From JADJLQ01 sp044227925 (GTDB taxonomy: Bacteria; Bacteroidota; Bacteroidia; Chitinophagales; Saprospiraceae): a stretch of 64,000 nucleotides of DNA. This document shows, piece by piece, positions 25,118 to 33,830 of the stretch. Numbering within the stretch: position 1 is the first letter of the stretch; every line of letters starts with the position of its first letter. A model generated the notes under the pieces. It had not been told where the DNA came from and ran no database searches. It worked only from the letters and a program-made list of their open reading frames with translations. Position numbers and translations under genes: made by a program. The DNA is taken from positions 30,987-94,986 of the forward strand of contig JBGAVW010000011.1 in the NCBI GenBank assembly GCA_044227925.1. Reading direction: 5' to 3'.

Positions 25118-25618
25118 TTAATGGATGACGGTTACTTTATCATTCAATCTGATGGTACCCGGTTTTAATACTTTACAGGTAATGCCTCCATGACCTCTCA
25201 TTGCATTGTAGCCACCCCTGCCCAGGGCGTCTTCCATTTTGCTACATGGATGGCAATATCCTGTCATTTCCAATAGGGCATCGCCAATAGCTATTTTATT
25301 TCCTTTCAAGGCATTCAGATTAATACCTTTTACCACTATATTTCTCCTAAGCAAAGCAGGATCTATAGATTCTTTATTCAGAAAAGAAGCCACCGCATGG
25401 ATATGTTCATCCTGAATTAAAGTAACTGATCTTGGACCATCCGGTTTGCCATTATTGTACCGGTCATCTTCCAAACCACCCATTTGAACTATTACTTCAT
25501 CTATTACTTTCATTGGCTGCTTTGACTTTATCCTTACCCCAATCCAGCGTACTTCACCAGGTTGGATAAAATTAGTAAATAACGAATGAAAAGATTTTTC
25601 TTCAGCAGGTATTTGCAT
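25118..25618 (-). CDS. MOSC domain-containing protein
   Basis: 166 residues, cytoplasmic. The MOSC fold is supported by VTLIQDEHIHAV, LLRRNIVVKGINLNAL, and the cysteine block TGYCHPCSKMEDALG, where the MOSC cysteine sits, followed by GHGGITCKVLKPG. MOSC proteins are linked to molybdenum-cofactor sulfur transfer or N-oxide reduction. It lies upstream of the SGNH-kynU pair on the same strand (34-bp gap). A GATCTTTG near-box with a TTG about 20 nt further upstream precedes the start. Confidence 0.88.
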   Translation of the reverse strand: MQIPAEEKSFHSLFTNFIQPGEVRWIGVRIKSKQPMKVIDEVIVQMGGLEDDRYNNGKPDGPRSVTLIQDEHIHAVASFLNKESIDPALLRRNIVVKGINLNALKGNKIAIGDALLEMTGYCHPCSKMEDALGRGGYNAMRGHGGITCKVLKPGTIRLNDKVTVIH

Positions 25619-25707
25619 TCTTCAAAGATCAAACAATTAGTTAGCAATTCCAATATACCTTGAAATTATATTCAGATCAGCCCTTTTACAAAACAATAAA
25701 ATTTTAA

Positions 25708-25715
25708 TAGCTTTA
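25708..25715 (+). promoter_or_regulatory. -7-like box TAGCTTTA for the YiiX-like gene
   Basis: TAnnTTTA ends 6 nt before ATG 25722. Confidence 0.35.
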
Positions 25716-25721
25716 TCCCCG

Positions 25722-26312
25722 ATGGCGCAAAGTATTACAAAAGCTGAACTAAAAAAATTACCCATCATACAATATGAAAAAATCAGATCGTATTTAAAAA
25801 CAGGCGACCTTTTTTTCAGCTCCGGCAGTTATGCTTTTTCGGGCATCATTCAGAACCTAACCAATAGTGTTTGGAGTCATGTAGCTGTAATCTATAAAGA
25901 CGAAGAGCTTGGGCGAGTGATGTTGTTGGAAGCGGAGCCTTATATAGGTATCCGGCTAATCCCACTTTCAAAGTATCTGTATGATTATAATGGAAGAAGA
26001 AGGCCGTATAAAGGCCAGATCGTAATAGCAAAATTGAAAGAAGAGCTTCCAAGGGAAAAACTTAACAGAGGAATCAGTTTTGGCCTGGATGAACTAACCC
26101 GTCCATACGACAACTATGAAATTTTACGTATTATGATCCGAATCCTTCTTCGGATAAGTAAGAGGGAAAGAAACAAAGCTTATATATGCAGTGAATTAGT
26201 CAGGGATATATTTGCAAAATCAGGTATGGTCATTCATTACAATGACACTTATGTCAGCCCGCAGCAGATCTATAAAGACGACAGAATAGAAATGAAATAC
26301 AGATTATTATAA
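25722..26312 (+). CDS. YiiX/YaeF-type permuted papain-like hydrolase
   Basis: 196 residues. It matches the circularly permuted NlpC/P60-like (YiiX, C92) family: LKTGDLFFSSGSYAFSG, VWSHVAVIYKD with the catalytic His early in the chain, and YICSELVRDIFAKSG with the catalytic Cys late. Such enzymes act as amidases or lipases on cell-wall or lipid amide bonds. No signal peptide is seen, so it is probably cytoplasmic. It ends 20 bp from the convergent dehydratase gene. Confidence 0.8.
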   Translation: MAQSITKAELKKLPIIQYEKIRSYLKTGDLFFSSGSYAFSGIIQNLTNSVWSHVAVIYKDEELGRVMLLEAEPYIGIRLIPLSKYLYDYNGRRRPYKGQIVIAKLKEELPREKLNRGISFGLDELTRPYDNYEILRIMIRILLRISKRERNKAYICSELVRDIFAKSGMVIHYNDTYVSPQQIYKDDRIEMKYRLL

Positions 26313-26332
26313 TTCTATATAAAAACCCGGAT

Positions 26333-27694
26333 TTACGGCCTGATCACCGTGCCGTCTTTCCTTCTGGTCGTTCCCCAACTGTAGTCAAATGCCGGTCCAT
26401 CGGGAAATGGAAATTTTGCGGCCACTTTTTCATCTATATCCATACCCAGTCCCGGCTTTTCCTGTGCATACATATATCCATTCTTAGTTTCGGGACATCC
26501 GATGAACACCTCTTTAGTATTTTGAGGAAATACATAGCCTTCATGCACTCCGAAATTATAACTGCATAGCTCCAATGCCAGCTGAGCAGCGTGAGCTACC
26601 GGCGATGCATCACCCGGGCCATGCCATGCTGTGCGCACACCAAAATATTCAGATAATGCCTGTACTTTTCGTGCAGGACTAAGGCCGCCAATCTGAGAAA
26701 TATGAATTCGAATAAAGTCAATAAGCCTGTCTTTGATCAATGGTAAGTATTCTTGCTGAGTATTAAACAATTCTCCCATGGCTAAGGGCACACTGGTCTG
26801 TTGTCTCAACAATTTAAAATGATCATTGTCTTCCGGTGGGAATGGGTCTTCTATAAAATAAGGATGATATTCTTCAACTGCTTTGCACATATTGATGGCG
26901 GCATTCAGCGGAATGCGTTCATGCACATCGTGCAATAGTTCAACTTCTTCACCAAATTTGGATCGTATATGCTCAAACATTTTTGGTACAGATCGCGCAT
27001 ATAACATTGGATCAAATATAATCTTGGGATCCGTAGGTCCGGCTTGCTCAGGAGGCAAGCCCACCGAACTGGCTGGAGTACCTGTGGCTCCCCTTGCACC
27101 ATAGTTGGCATTTCCTTTCTGCCCCATCTGTATCCGTACATGTCGGTATCCATTTTGTATCGCTGCAGCTACTTTATCATCAAGCTCTGCATATTCCAGT
27201 CCGGATGCATGGTAATACAAATCTGCACCCATGCGTACTTTACCGCCTAATAATTGGTAGAGTGGCATATTAGCACGTTTAGCTTTGATATCCCATAGTG
27301 CAATATCTACACCTGACATAGCATTGAATAATACCGGGCCATTGCGCCAATATGAACTAACGTAGCTGGATTGCCATATATCTTCAATTTCGTCTACATT
27401 TCTGCCTATGAGAAACGGCTTTAAATATTTTTCCAGCGCCGTTGCCACCACATACGCTCGCTGGGTAAAAGTTGCACATCCTATTCCATACAAACCCGGC
27501 TCGGAAGTCATGATTTTTACAACCACCAGTTTTATTCTATCCGGAGCAGTAAGTATGGTTTTAATATCGGTGATTTTTACCGGGCCTTCCGCATTGATTT
27601 TGGGGATCGTGCTTTTATTTTGGATTTCAGTTAGTGGAATAGCCATAGCAGCTGGTACAGCAGCTATATTTTTTAATAGATTTCTTCTATTCAT
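26333..27694 (-). CDS. Tat-exported D-mannonate dehydratase-like enzyme (RspA/ManD family)
   Basis: 453 residues with a short twin-arginine signal (NRRNLLKN then AAVPAAMAIP). The enolase-superfamily barrel has the mannonate-dehydratase pattern: VDIALWDIKAKRA, VRIQMGQKG, LLHDVHERI (Asp and catalytic His), YFIEDPFPPED, MGELFNT, and RTAWHGPGDASPVAHAA, ending RRKDGTVIRP as ManD proteins do. The expected reaction is dehydration of a C6 aldonate such as mannonate to a 2-keto-3-deoxy acid, although some family members have very low mannonate activity. The export signal is the odd feature. Confidence 0.87.
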   Translation of the reverse strand: MNRRNLLKNIAAVPAAMAIPLTEIQNKSTIPKINAEGPVKITDIKTILTAPDRIKLVVVKIMTSEPGLYGIGCATFTQRAYVVATALEKYLKPFLIGRNVDEIEDIWQSSYVSSYWRNGPVLFNAMSGVDIALWDIKAKRANMPLYQLLGGKVRMGADLYYHASGLEYAELDDKVAAAIQNGYRHVRIQMGQKGNANYGARGATGTPASSVGLPPEQAGPTDPKIIFDPMLYARSVPKMFEHIRSKFGEEVELLHDVHERIPLNAAINMCKAVEEYHPYFIEDPFPPEDNDHFKLLRQQTSVPLAMGELFNTQQEYLPLIKDRLIDFIRIHISQIGGLSPARKVQALSEYFGVRTAWHGPGDASPVAHAAQLALELCSYNFGVHEGYVFPQNTKEVFIGCPETKNGYMYAQEKPGLGMDIDEKVAAKFPFPDGPAFDYSWGTTRRKDGTVIRP

Positions 27695-27832
27695 GATTAT
27701 TCAAATTTTATCTGGTAGGCTATAAATCTAATGAATTGTTCTGAATTGGCATCCACAATAAGTTTCCGGGCCAATTCTTTTTTCTGAGTTGCGAATTACT
27801 AATTTTATGATTACAACGTAAAGATAAATTTA

Positions 27833-30238
27833 CTAAATGCTCATTATTGCTTTGAAATAATCATCGATTGCTTTATCCTCTCCGGAACCATATACTGATT
27901 CATTAAAAGATTTATTCCCTTTGGGCATATCGAGGCTTAATTGGATTAATTTAAATAAATCCTGCCTTACCGGATCAAAAGGGATGAGATTTGTCGAGAT
28001 GGATTTTAAAAACGCTTCATTCCTGTTTTCAAATACATTGGTAATGGTTGGAATACCCGATGCAGCAGCCTGAAAAGCTACTACTCCCGGGTGAGCAGAA
28101 TAGATAAGGGAAACAACCAAATCGCAAGAACAAATGATTTGAGTATAGTCATCATATGGCAATTTACTGGTAATCCATATTTTATTATCATTTTGAGTAT
28201 ACGAATAAGATGTAGCTATGGTGCCGATCATGTAGATTTCGTATCCACGATACTGATTACAAAAAGAAGATACTGCAGTGTAAATCAATGGTGCCAGGTT
28301 CCTGCTTTGAAATGACTCCGGTCTGTAATAAAAAAAGAGTTTTTTAGATTTGTCCCCGTTTATATTCCATCTAACTATTTGGGGTGAGGTAATGTAGACA
28401 TTTGCTGCCCCGGAAAGCAGATGTCTTTGTTCAAAAAAGTGTTTTAATACTTTTGTAGAAATTACGATGTGCTTCGATTTGACTATGGCCTGTTCTGCCA
28501 GGATATAGTCTGCACCATATGGAAAAAAACCAGCTTCGTGTTCCTGACAATAATAGACAGTATGATCGTAGTCATCATACATCTGTATAGCTTTGTGAAA
28601 CAACTGATGATTAAAAGCAACAATGATGTGCGGCTTGGTATGAATAGCCGTAAGCTGACTCATATGTATTACTTCGACTGTCGGAAGATGCCTTTGGGCA
28701 ATAACAGCATCGTACTCATCAGACTGAATTCCAAAAGTTACCCGATCGAAAAGAGGAAATACCATTTTAAAATCCCTGAAAAATTCAGCGTACCCTGCAA
28801 AAAACAAATCTTCCTGCAAGTGGTGAATCAAAATTAAAAGCCAGGTGTCTGTTGATTTGGGAAGATGACTAAGATCCGGTAACTGTTCAAGATATGGCTT
28901 ATTAAATATTGGGGCAAAATTATTTTGACCAATCTGAGGTCGTATGTTAAATCTTGTTTTAAGGTCGTTATTGCTCCATATCCTGCCTTCACCTCTGCCA
29001 AATAAACAGAAATGAATATATCCTGCAGGAAATGTTTTATGATAAACCATGTGAGCAACATCCGGATGATGGCTTAGATAAAATGCTTCATCAAAATCAA
29101 TTTTGCCGGATTTTCCTTTTTTCAGTTTATCCACCTCCTGTTCAAATTCTTCAAAAATTAATTGATGATGATATCCCGAATTAAGATATGCATTATACAT
29201 CATTTTCCGGGAAAAGCCGGAGTGGGTATGACTTAAAATTCTAATGGTATTTTTATCGAAATAGGTATTGAGATCAAGGGGATTATTTATCTGTATTACT
29301 CTATTCTGTGTACTTTTTAATAACCCATTTCGGCCTATTTTAACCCAATCAAAACCTGCTTTTTCACAAACATGAAAATACATTCTTTCTATAGCATGTG
29401 CTATTGTACCATCTTCCTGGTTATATTCCGTGGGAAAATCTTCTGCTTTCAACCCTGCATTCAACAATGGCATCAATGCTTTCGTCCTTGCCCAAAACAT
29501 AGATCCTGATGGAAAATCGAGATATTGATTGATGTCCAGTTTGATTTTTAACTTTTGCGCCAATTTCCGGGCTAGTTTAAAATTATATCCCCATCCCAGG
29601 CTGATCCGGACTCCTTCAAAATGCTGTGGAGCCACAATGCCTATATTGGGATTTTGATTAAAAATTTCAAACACAGAGTTTACTATTACAGAGGATCCCA
29701 ATAGTGTTTCCAGGAGATAATGCCTCCAGCCATCCAATCGGCTGCCGTATGGCGATTTTTTTGAATGGAGGTGCAATACAAAATCATAGCGGGTATAGAT
29801 ATCTTTAAAGCAAATGAGCTTAGGGGCGATGTCCCGGCCGCGATTGGGTACAATTCTGATTTCTGAATTTCCTTTCTGCCAATTTTTAAGCGAAAGCAAA
29901 AGCAATTGTTTTTTTTCTTCAGTATCAGTTGAAATGTATAGATCATAAGCAAACGGGATGACGGATAAATAGTGTTTAAATTCATCTATCATATCTTCAT
30001 AATACATATGACAGATTACAGCAAGCCTGGGGATGGAAGAAATCTCAGGTGCATAAAGAAACGGCACTTCCAGGGCATGGTCTCCAAAAAGTGGGGCGAA
30101 ATGAGGGCGATCCACTATTACTAATTTATTACTTCGGACTTTTGCCCGCAATTGCCCGGATATGGTCCACCAGATAAGCTGGGCTGTCTTTCTCGCAAAC
30201 TTTCTAAATCCAGGATATTTATAGTCTATTTCGCTCAT
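27833..30238 (-). CDS. two-domain glycosyltransferase: RgpF-type plus WsaF-type
   Basis: 801 residues. Residues about 55-330 match the rhamnan-synthesis RgpF domain (AVICHMYYEDMIDEF, VPNRGRDIAPKL, FVLHLHSKKSP, SGSMFWARTKAL). A linker near 375-415 has the FDEAFYLSHHPDVAHMV...GRGEGRIW motif often seen in such enzymes. From about 450 the sequence resembles the WsaF-like GT-B rhamnosyltransferase (YYCQEHEAGFFPYGADY, ending in SAHPGVVAFQAAASGIPTITN). Both halves are probably rhamnosyl- or similar transferases in surface-polysaccharide assembly. It is the promoter-distal member of the minus-strand glycan genes, 87 bp after the methyltransferase. Confidence 0.85.
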   Translation of the reverse strand: MSEIDYKYPGFRKFARKTAQLIWWTISGQLRAKVRSNKLVIVDRPHFAPLFGDHALEVPFLYAPEISSIPRLAVICHMYYEDMIDEFKHYLSVIPFAYDLYISTDTEEKKQLLLLSLKNWQKGNSEIRIVPNRGRDIAPKLICFKDIYTRYDFVLHLHSKKSPYGSRLDGWRHYLLETLLGSSVIVNSVFEIFNQNPNIGIVAPQHFEGVRISLGWGYNFKLARKLAQKLKIKLDINQYLDFPSGSMFWARTKALMPLLNAGLKAEDFPTEYNQEDGTIAHAIERMYFHVCEKAGFDWVKIGRNGLLKSTQNRVIQINNPLDLNTYFDKNTIRILSHTHSGFSRKMMYNAYLNSGYHHQLIFEEFEQEVDKLKKGKSGKIDFDEAFYLSHHPDVAHMVYHKTFPAGYIHFCLFGRGEGRIWSNNDLKTRFNIRPQIGQNNFAPIFNKPYLEQLPDLSHLPKSTDTWLLILIHHLQEDLFFAGYAEFFRDFKMVFPLFDRVTFGIQSDEYDAVIAQRHLPTVEVIHMSQLTAIHTKPHIIVAFNHQLFHKAIQMYDDYDHTVYYCQEHEAGFFPYGADYILAEQAIVKSKHIVISTKVLKHFFEQRHLLSGAANVYITSPQIVRWNINGDKSKKLFFYYRPESFQSRNLAPLIYTAVSSFCNQYRGYEIYMIGTIATSYSYTQNDNKIWITSKLPYDDYTQIICSCDLVVSLIYSAHPGVVAFQAAASGIPTITNVFENRNEAFLKSISTNLIPFDPVRQDLFKLIQLSLDMPKGNKSFNESVYGSGEDKAIDDYFKAIMSI

Positions 30239-30325
30239 GTCCGAATTTCAATTAATAAAATAGATTTAGGCTGAAAATAAAGTATTTCTTTCCAATCATA
30301 CCCGGGATAAAACAGATGTATTTTT

Positions 30326-31162
30326 TTATTGCACTTTATTTTCTTTCCTTATTACCACTATGTCCTGGAAACTTAAATACTCTTTTCTTCCGCTCCAGGA
30401 TCCATAATTAAATGAGTCGATACCAAAATCATATTTATTGAAAAGATTTTTAATTTTTTGCTCATCATACGCTACTGCCGCCTCTGGTACTGCAGCATTG
30501 TCTACACGACAGTCTTGATATTCAAATGCAAATGTAAATGTACTTTTCCCGTCAGCTATGAGTGGATATACTGAATCATTAAGTATAAAAAAGGTTACCA
30601 GGCATCGGCCACCCGGTTTTACTGTTCGGGCCATCTCACCAAGGTAATTTTCGACTTCAGTCGGTAACATGTGGGTAAACACCGAAGTGAGAATTATAAA
30701 ATCAAATTCGTTATCCGGATAAGGAAACCTGTAATCTACCCCTTTATACTTACCGGAAGGATTATAACAGGAATTGAAAATATTAGCCAATTGAAAATGA
30801 AAATTTGGAAATCGAGGCGTAATATTGGATTGGCTCCACGACACCAGCTCTTTTACAATATCAAAGCCTTCATAACTACCCTGTTTATTTAAATACTTAG
30901 TTAGTGGTATGGCCATACGACCCACTCCGCAACCTATGTCCAGGACCCTATCACTGGGTTTAAGGTAGGCTAGCTCAATAAAGTAGGTAAAAAACAAGTT
31001 TCCTATCTCAAAATAATCACCTCCCCCTACGAGATCGATAAGATGTTGAGGCGGTTTTTCAATTTCTGTCCCTGGCATTGCCTTTAATTGGCTGATTTCT
31101 GATTTGTAAATCCCTTTTTTCAAATGTGAATAAATGGTTTTTAGCCAATATATTAATGACAT
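30326..31162 (-). CDS. SAM-dependent class I methyltransferase
   Basis: 278 residues, cytoplasmic. The SAM-binding motif I is RVLDIGCGVGRMAIPL near residue 95, with YEGFDI (motif II acidic), FDFIILTSVFTHMLP and a motif III-like PGGRCLVTFFIL. It probably methylates a sugar of the polysaccharide or a cap residue, given its place between glycosyltransferase genes; the substrate is inferred from context. Confidence 0.85.
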   Translation of the reverse strand: MSLIYWLKTIYSHLKKGIYKSEISQLKAMPGTEIEKPPQHLIDLVGGGDYFEIGNLFFTYFIELAYLKPSDRVLDIGCGVGRMAIPLTKYLNKQGSYEGFDIVKELVSWSQSNITPRFPNFHFQLANIFNSCYNPSGKYKGVDYRFPYPDNEFDFIILTSVFTHMLPTEVENYLGEMARTVKPGGRCLVTFFILNDSVYPLIADGKSTFTFAFEYQDCRVDNAAVPEAAVAYDEQKIKNLFNKYDFGIDSFNYGSWSGRKEYLSFQDIVVIRKENKVQ

Positions 31163-31337
31163 GTTATATCAATCTTTTTAAATGAATGCCTATAAATAGT
31201 AAATATAAGCTTAAGATCTCAGGTTGGGAAATACGCCAAGCCCGATCAAACCGTAGAAATCTTTTTATCTTCACTTTTTTAAAATAGCATTGATTACTAT
31301 TCTCCGGATTTTAAAATGAGATTGCATTTTACTTTTC

Positions 31338-32033
31338 ATGTTTCCAAGTGATTCAGCCACCAACTATTATCATCAGCATCGATATGATCAAATGTCTTGT
31401 CGAAATTTACCCTATATAGATCGCGCTGCCGTAATCATTGAATCCCGTGATATGCCGGTATTGCCCTGGACCATAAATAATATTATTTATTTTACCCAAT
31501 GGCCGGTTATAGTATACCATTCAAAATTAAACGATCAGTATCTGCAACGACTTCATCTTAAAAGTAAAATTGAAATCAAAACTGATTTTACTATAGATGA
31601 TTACAATGAACTATTGGTATCCAGGGCATTTTGGCAATCATTGCCTCCTTATGTATTATTGTTTCAGACGGATTCATTTATGATCAGATCCGGTATAGAA
31701 CCGTTTAAAAAATACGACTATATTGGTGCTCCATGGACACGAAAAAATTTGAAATGTTTTTCCATACCTAAGAACATTGGTAATGGAGGCTTTTCTTTAC
31801 GGCGAAGAGATAAAATGCTTCAAATTATAGATACCTGCCCTTATCAAAAGGGGATAGCTGAGGATATTTATTTCGCACATGGTTTTAATCAGGTAAGGGG
31901 CAAGTTGCCTTCTCTATGGATGAAAAAGAGATTTAGTGTGGAGCATATATATTATAGTAAGCCCCTGGCAGTACATGCACCATGGTTGGCATTCGATGAA
32001 AAGAAGTTGAATAAATTGCTTCAAGGCTCCTAA
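31338..32033 (+). CDS. DUF5672 family protein (putative glycosyltransferase-like)
   Basis: 231 residues. It is recognised by IIESRDMPVLPWTINN, YVLLFQTDSFMIR, YDYIGAPW and NIGNGGFSLRRR, the DUF5672 blocks. The xxTDS and GNGGFSLR blocks resemble the metal-binding and acceptor loops of GT-A glycosyltransferases, so a transferase role is likely but unproven. It is the only plus-strand gene inside the glycan locus and ends 2 bp from the convergent ATPase gene. A TACTTTTC near-box directly abuts the ATG. Confidence 0.78.
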   Translation: MFPSDSATNYYHQHRYDQMSCRNLPYIDRAAVIIESRDMPVLPWTINNIIYFTQWPVIVYHSKLNDQYLQRLHLKSKIEIKTDFTIDDYNELLVSRAFWQSLPPYVLLFQTDSFMIRSGIEPFKKYDYIGAPWTRKNLKCFSIPKNIGNGGFSLRRRDKMLQIIDTCPYQKGIAEDIYFAHGFNQVRGKLPSLWMKKRFSVEHIYYSKPLAVHAPWLAFDEKKLNKLLQGS

Positions 32034-32035
32034 CC

Positions 32036-32845
32036 TTATCTTTCTGTTTTGGAGCTTAAGTCATCGGTATATCTTTTAATCACCTCCTTTATCTTTCCAT
32101 TGAAATGTATCTTTCCGTTTTTTAGATAAATTCCATGTGAACACATCCGCTCTATAGTAGGCAAAGCATGACTTACATATATAATGGTCCGCCCTTGATC
32201 ATGACAGATCTGTTCCATTTTAGAAAGGCATTTTTGTTGAAACTCCTGATCACCTACTGAAAGAATTTCATCCAATATTAAGATGTCCGTTTCCAAATGT
32301 GCTGCCACCGAAAAAGCAAGCCTTACATACATACCGGAGCTGTATCTTTTTACTGGTGTGTCAATATGTCGCTCTACACCTGAAAATTCTATGATTTCCT
32401 TTAACCTCGAATTCACTTCTTTTCGGGTCATTCCTAATATAGCGCCATTCATGTAGATATTTTCTTTCCCGGTAAGCTCCGGGTGGAATCCCGTACCTAC
32501 CTCCAATAAACTGGCGACACGGCCATTGATTTTTATTTCTCCCGTGGTCGGATTGGTAATGCGTGATAACAACTTTAATATTGTGCTTTTACCCGCTCCA
32601 TTCTTTCCTATGATACCGAGAGATTCTCCTTTTATTACTTCAAATGAAATATCTCTTAATGACCATATGAATTCCTGATGAGCTATATTGATTTCGTTTG
32701 TCTCCATGACAGTGGTAAATGGATCATCCAGTCCCCGGACCCGGTACCACCATCGATTAAGATCCCCATGCAAAGTCCGTGTACCTACCGTACCCAGACG
32801 ATATAGCTTTGATATGTTATTCACTTGGATGGCTACTTCTGACAT
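32036..32845 (-). CDS. polysaccharide ABC exporter ATPase (Wzt/TagH-like, no C-terminal domain)
   Basis: 269 residues. It has a complete ABC ATPase: Walker A GIIGKNGAGKST, signature YSSGMYVRLAFS, Walker B LILDEILSVGD and an H-loop YVSHALP. The N-terminal extension with YRLGTVGTRTLHGDLNRWW is typical of the polysaccharide-exporter subfamily. It lacks the C-terminal carbohydrate-binding domain of long Wzt proteins, so export should not depend on recognising a terminal cap through this subunit. It partners the permease 23 bp upstream. Confidence 0.92.
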   Translation of the reverse strand: MSEVAIQVNNISKLYRLGTVGTRTLHGDLNRWWYRVRGLDDPFTTVMETNEINIAHQEFIWSLRDISFEVIKGESLGIIGKNGAGKSTILKLLSRITNPTTGEIKINGRVASLLEVGTGFHPELTGKENIYMNGAILGMTRKEVNSRLKEIIEFSGVERHIDTPVKRYSSGMYVRLAFSVAAHLETDILILDEILSVGDQEFQQKCLSKMEQICHDQGRTIIYVSHALPTIERMCSHGIYLKNGKIHFNGKIKEVIKRYTDDLSSKTER

Positions 32846-32868
32846 GGCAATAGGTATTGCTTTGATTA

Positions 32869-33726
32869 TTAAATATTATCTATAAAATGTTTTTCGGTTT
32901 TATTAAAAATAATTATACCAATGGTTAATGTTATAAAAGTAAATACGGAGGAATAGACTAAATCATAACCGTTTACCGTGCCGGTTCCAAAAATGGAGTA
33001 CCTGAATGTTTCGAGAATACCCGACAACGGATTCAACCTGATAATATTGTACAGACGGGATTCTGAAAACTGTGATATAGGATACAGCACAGGTGTTATC
33101 CACATAGACAATTGCATTCCAAAATTAACCAGGTGTTTGAGGTCTCTGTATTTTGTGGTCAACGAGGATATAATAATGCCTAAACTCATACTCAATATAC
33201 ATATCAGGAATAACAGATATGGAAACAACAATAAAGCAGGTTGTATTTTCAAATTGGTTCCTTGATACACAAAGTATAGATATGTAATAAACAAAAGTAA
33301 AAGTTGAAAAAATAAGGCCAATAATCCGGATATCGTAGTGGCTATGGGTACAGTAAGCCTCGGAAAATATACCTTACCAAATAACCCTGCATTTACATAA
33401 AAGGTCTCAGAATTTTTTATAAGGTTATTTGAAAAGTAATTCCATAATAATAATCCGCTCATATAAAACAACATTTTGGGCTGTCCTTCGGAAGACATCT
33501 GGGGTACTCCTTTAAAAACAACAGCATACACAATAGTGGTAAGTAATGGCTGTATTATATACCATATGGGGCCCAGAATAGTCTGTTTGTATACAGCAGT
33601 AAAATCACGGAGTATAAACATTCGTATCAGGTCTTTGTATCTCCACAATTCTTTGACATTCAAATCCAGCAAATTGGATTTTGACCTGATGATTAATGAC
33701 CATACTTGCCTGGATTTATCTTGCAT
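32869..33726 (-). CDS. polysaccharide ABC exporter permease (Wzm-like)
   Basis: 285 residues with about six membrane spans. It belongs to the ABC-2 type permeases: LIRMFILRDFTAVYKQTILGP before span one, NYFSNNLIKNSETF, FPRLTVPIATTISG, and MQLSMWITPVLYPISQF, all classic O-antigen/teichoic-acid exporter segments. With the ATPase it would move a lipid-linked glycan across the inner membrane. Confidence 0.92.
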   Translation of the reverse strand: MQDKSRQVWSLIIRSKSNLLDLNVKELWRYKDLIRMFILRDFTAVYKQTILGPIWYIIQPLLTTIVYAVVFKGVPQMSSEGQPKMLFYMSGLLLWNYFSNNLIKNSETFYVNAGLFGKVYFPRLTVPIATTISGLLALFFQLLLLFITYLYFVYQGTNLKIQPALLLFPYLLFLICILSMSLGIIISSLTTKYRDLKHLVNFGMQLSMWITPVLYPISQFSESRLYNIIRLNPLSGILETFRYSIFGTGTVNGYDLVYSSVFTFITLTIGIIIFNKTEKHFIDNI

Positions 33727-33830
33727 TGACTTGAAAATCTGGATATAGATAGTGTGCGGTAAAAATAGTAATTATTAAGCATCGCCTGCTTTCTTATACT
33801 CAAAACCATAAAAAATATTCCTGCACCGTA

